A stretch of DNA of 64,000 bases from Ananas comosus (Eukaryota > Streptophyta > Magnoliopsida > Poales > Bromeliaceae): the NCBI RefSeq assembly GCF_001540865.1, contig NC_033632.1, forward strand, positions 4,055,082 to 4,119,081. Reading direction: 5' to 3'. Each line of letters opens with the position of its first letter. Within the stretch, counting starts at the first letter, position 1. The notes beneath the pieces were generated by a model. The model was not told the origin of the DNA. It did no database searches and saw only the letters and a list, made by a program, of their open reading frames with translations. Positions 60,961 to 64,000 of this stretch are shown here, piece after piece. The position numbers and the translations under genes are program-made.

Positions 60961-62440
60961 TGTTCTTACTCATCTTTATTTTTTTTTAAAATACATTGTA
61001 GATTCTGGTGACATTTGTTAGTTAGATCTAGGCAAGTAAATCAAGCTCCATACACATAATTATGCCATAATTCGGTCCAGCGAGTTGATTTTGTTTTAGA
61101 TTTTAGTCTTTAGGCAGAGCTAGAGTTTGTCTTCTATTTTGGTGCATTCTTATGGACTGCTGTCCATATTGTCCGGCTTATCTGTTCTTCCCATTTCAAC
61201 CCAAGTGTGATCAACTGGAAACGAAAATCATAAGGAAGGATGTGTCTTATGGGTTTCTTTTCTTAAAGGAGTCCAATATAGTTGCGATTTAGATCAGATT
61301 CTTCTTTCAACTTGCACAGATATGATTCTTGTTTCTCTCCAAAAGCAGGGTTAAAAAGTGCTCCTATTAAGGTCGAGTTATTTTATTACCATTTACAAAT
61401 TTCTAGTTGGAAAGAAGATGAGCGCAATGGTGATAATAGTAGGGAAAAGATGAGCGACCAAATATCCAAATGATATGGACGTAAAGTTGTTATAAATCCC
61501 CCCTTGACTCGAAAGCCTTCTCTTTCTATTTTATTCTCCTTGAAAACCATCTTGTTCTGTTTTACTCTCCTCAAACGCCTTCTCTTTCTATTGTGTTCTC
61601 CTGTTCTTTTATTGCCACTAACTCCATCTTCTTTTCTCTTATTGTTTTAGCAAGTGATTGTTGCAGCAGTTAAGAGAAATCACGCTGCTTCGGTCCGAGT
61701 TGGGATTACACTGTCTGATATGATAATTTGATGCAATTGTCATTTCCATATGCCTTCTATTATCTAATTTCTACTTTGTGAAAGAACCTATAGTTATTCT
61801 TTCTGTTCTCAACTTCTAATATCGTCTTTCAACTACCAAAATTAGAACATCACTTCAATATATTTTACTAAGATGTATAATCTAATAGTTGTTGGTGAAA
61901 TATGGGGCTGTTCATCTAAAGTAGTTATCATGCCTTTGGCTTTGTACTGTAAGCATAAATGTGCCTTTTTAGTCTGCTTGCTTAGAGGGGACTTGCATAG
62001 TAACTGTTGGCTGTTGGCTGGGCCTAGGAAGAGTTTGGTTCGCACATAGCCCCACCAACGACAAGTTTGTTAGATTGAAGATCTTTGTTGTGATCGAGAA
62101 TGTGTGGAAATCAATGTAGGCTGCATCCGAGGGAGAAGGAAGGATGTGACGCAGTTCTGTCGCACAACATTGAAGACAAACTTCCGCAATGCCACAACTG
62201 TGCTGTGCTTCTGTTGTCTCCCTTAAACTCTAATTTCTCTCCTTCGTAGATGTGCTTTTTCCATCCTGATCTATCAAAAACCTATATTTTCCCTATTGAA
62301 GTACAAGTGTTCGTCGCAAATTTTGTCACCATTTCTTGTGCAATATTTGTCACTATTTCTTGTGCAATATTTATCGCTTTGCTTATAGGTCAAGGGGGTA
62401 AGATGTAGGTTCTCTTTTTTTTAGAGAGAGAAAAGTAGCA
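60961..62440. other. Intergenic sequence
   Basis: No gene recognised. A TCTCTTTCTATTNTGTTCTCC-like phrase is repeated near 61517 and 61580. Confidence 0.35.
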
Positions 62441-62620
62441 TGCTACCCGTTTTATTTTATTTTTTTTTAGAAATAAACTTAGCTTAAAATGCTGAAAATG
62501 TGAATCCACTAGAATTCGAACTTGGGACCTCGAGTACTAACTATCAAATCCTTTCCCACTTGCACTATGGATGATCGGTGTATATAGCAACAAAGTTATC
62601 TAACACAATATCCTTCTTAA
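62441..62620 (-). repeat. Short dispersed repeat with a tRNA-like B box, possible SINE
   Basis: On the minus strand the stretch contains GTGCAAGTGGGAAAGG and AAGTTCGAATTCTAG, the latter resembling a Pol III B box, and ends in an AT-rich tail (AAAAAAAAATAAAAT). No clear target duplication. Confidence 0.4.
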
Positions 62621-63510
62621 TTGTGTTTTGGCCCTCCGAACATATGGACTTAAAAATGTTCCTATTTGTTATTTGGTTGATTTATTCTAAAGCTTATTTC
62701 ATATGCAAAATCTAATTAAAACTGCTCTGGTTGCAACAGTTAAACTATGGTGGATTTATTATGTTTTATTGTTTGCAGTGAGCTTTAGAGCAATCTTCTA
62801 CTGCTAGTTGTGACTAAATTAGGGTTTCTCGTTACACCAATCTGCAAATATTGAATTGTTTGTGGGATTTGGCACATTTGTTCCAATTTATCATATTTTT
62901 TATATAGTTCTTCCTATCATCTCACTTTCTGATCTCGTGTCCGCTATATTTGTAATCCAAAAACACTTGCATTTAGGAGGACCAAAGTTTTAGAATTTCT
63001 TTTCGCTCTAAGATTTATCCATTTCATTATCATTCATCTGAACAGTTTATAGGTCTTGAATGTGAAGCATGCACTGATTCTACAAATCAAAATCAAAGAT
63101 TTCCGAAATGAGGTCTCAAAATAACTTTTTAAAACTCAGGCCAAACACGCTCATTCAAAGGTCCGTATAAAAAAGAGAAGAAAAACCCTGCAAATGCAAA
63201 ATCATATAGCTAGAGCTGCCCACTACGGTGGCTGGCGGCGTGAGAGAGAAGGAATTCTACATTATCACACTTGCACCACGTCGTCAATAACAAACCAATC
63301 ATAATTTTTCTTTTAAAATAAAAGTATAATAAAAATAATTTTTTATAATCATGATGGGACATATATGTCTAAAAAAAAATATTTGATTGATTTGTTACGC
63401 CACGTTATCAATATATTCTGTACATTTTAGAATTTTTCCTGAGAGAGGTGTGACGAGGTGTGACTAGGCGGAAATGGAAGTAACGCACGGTAATTTCGAA
63501 AAGGCTCTTG
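62621..63510. other. Intergenic sequence
   Basis: Nothing recognised. Confidence 0.35.
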
Positions 63511-63636
63511 AACTTAAAATCGGAACTTCTTTATTTTTCTTGCTTTTTAAATGGACTTTCTAACGCCGTTTCCAACTTAAAATCGGAACTTCTTTATTTT
63601 TCTTGCTTTTTAACTAGACTCTCTAACGCCGTTTCC
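63511..63636. repeat. 63-bp direct tandem duplication
   Basis: Two adjacent copies begin AACTTAAAATCGGAACTTCT at 63511 and 63574 and end CTAACGCCGTTTCC, with a few mismatches (TAAATGGACTTT against TAACTAGACTCT). Confidence 0.9.
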
Positions 63637-64000
63637 ATTCTGGTTTCGGAAGGTTAGCCGCCGTGTGGCGACGGAATACAAGTTTTTCAGAATGATGTAG
63701 TGACCAAACACGGAATTAAGAGCAGGCGAATTCGAGTTTCAGAACAGGTTTGCTCCTGTTTAGGAGAGTTCTAGAAGATGAGTGTTGAAATGTTGTAATA
63801 TGCCATTCGTGGCGCGCAACTTATTAGGCAATACGAAGGAAGCACCTTTTTTTATTGAGGGGGGGGGGGGTAGTCTATAATCTTCGTACGTACCAATTTT
63901 TACTTGAGTCTTCCTTTTTTTCTTTTTTTTTTTTAATTGAGTTCTTAATCTTCTAATTTTATTATAATTACATTCAAATCCTTAAAAGAAAAGATTAAAA
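63637..64000. other. Window end, no gene seen
   Basis: Contains a G run (about 63858-63871) and a T run near 63917-63935. No coding signal. Confidence 0.4.

Overview
The window is nuclear DNA from a flowering plant. The genes have GT-AG introns, long AT-rich spacers, abundant MITE-type elements, a plant H3.3 histone, P-class and PLS-class PPR proteins, a DUF630/DUF632 protein and a RabA4 GTPase. The GC-rich 5' ends of several coding regions (PPR at 22.3 kb, Rab exon 1, RING-H2 remnant) suggest a monocot. A non-grass commelinid such as pineapple would fit, but this is inference and no species marker was seen. I found no bacterial, viral or organellar block.

Layout. 1-1790: 3' part of a thioredoxin-domain TXNDC9 homologue (+). 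2.1-4.5 kb: hAT-type and other MITEs. 5.18-8.36 kb: five-exon DUF630/DUF632 gene (+). 8.8-12.2 kb: a dense transposon cluster with a TA-flanked palindromic MITE, a Harbinger-like element and a 2 kb foldback element. 15.3-20.5 kb: five-exon Pumilio (PUF) gene (+). 22.3-24.5 kb: P-class PPR gene (+), followed by a decayed copy of the Pumilio last exon. 25.9-27.7 kb: intronless PLS-class PPR gene (-). 29.9-32.2 kb: RabA4 GTPase (+). 34.4-38.2 kb: six-exon 40S ribosomal protein S6 gene (-). 38.4 kb: tRNA-Ala(AGC). 40.1-42.7 kb: histone H3.3 with a 5'-leader intron (+). 44.5-46.5 kb: second foldback element. 46.6-47.1 kb: small Cys-motif protein (-). 47.1-59.2 kb: gene-poor and transposon-rich, with two abutting Harbinger-like elements, a partial hAT MITE, another Harbinger-like element and the third foldback element. 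59.2-60.2 kb: a divergent pair made of a truncated first exon (-) that stops next to a single undetermined base and a frame-broken ATL-type RING-H2 gene (+). 60.2-64 kb: no convincing gene.

The genes are independent eukaryotic units (translation, chromatin, RNA binding, organelle RNA processing, vesicle traffic) and do not form a pathway. The most interesting structure is a family of three ~2.0-2.3 kb foldback elements. Each is palindromic end to end, carries GC-rich blocks in both arms, and is flanked by its own 9-bp target duplication. This points to a Mutator-type, non-autonomous origin. Other notable points are tandem-repeat arrays inside the first introns of the Rab and H3.3 genes, and genes with probable frame damage (the P-class PPR and the RING-H2).

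All exon joins were made by reading frame and splice consensus by eye. No alignment or database search was run, and family names rest on recognised motifs.
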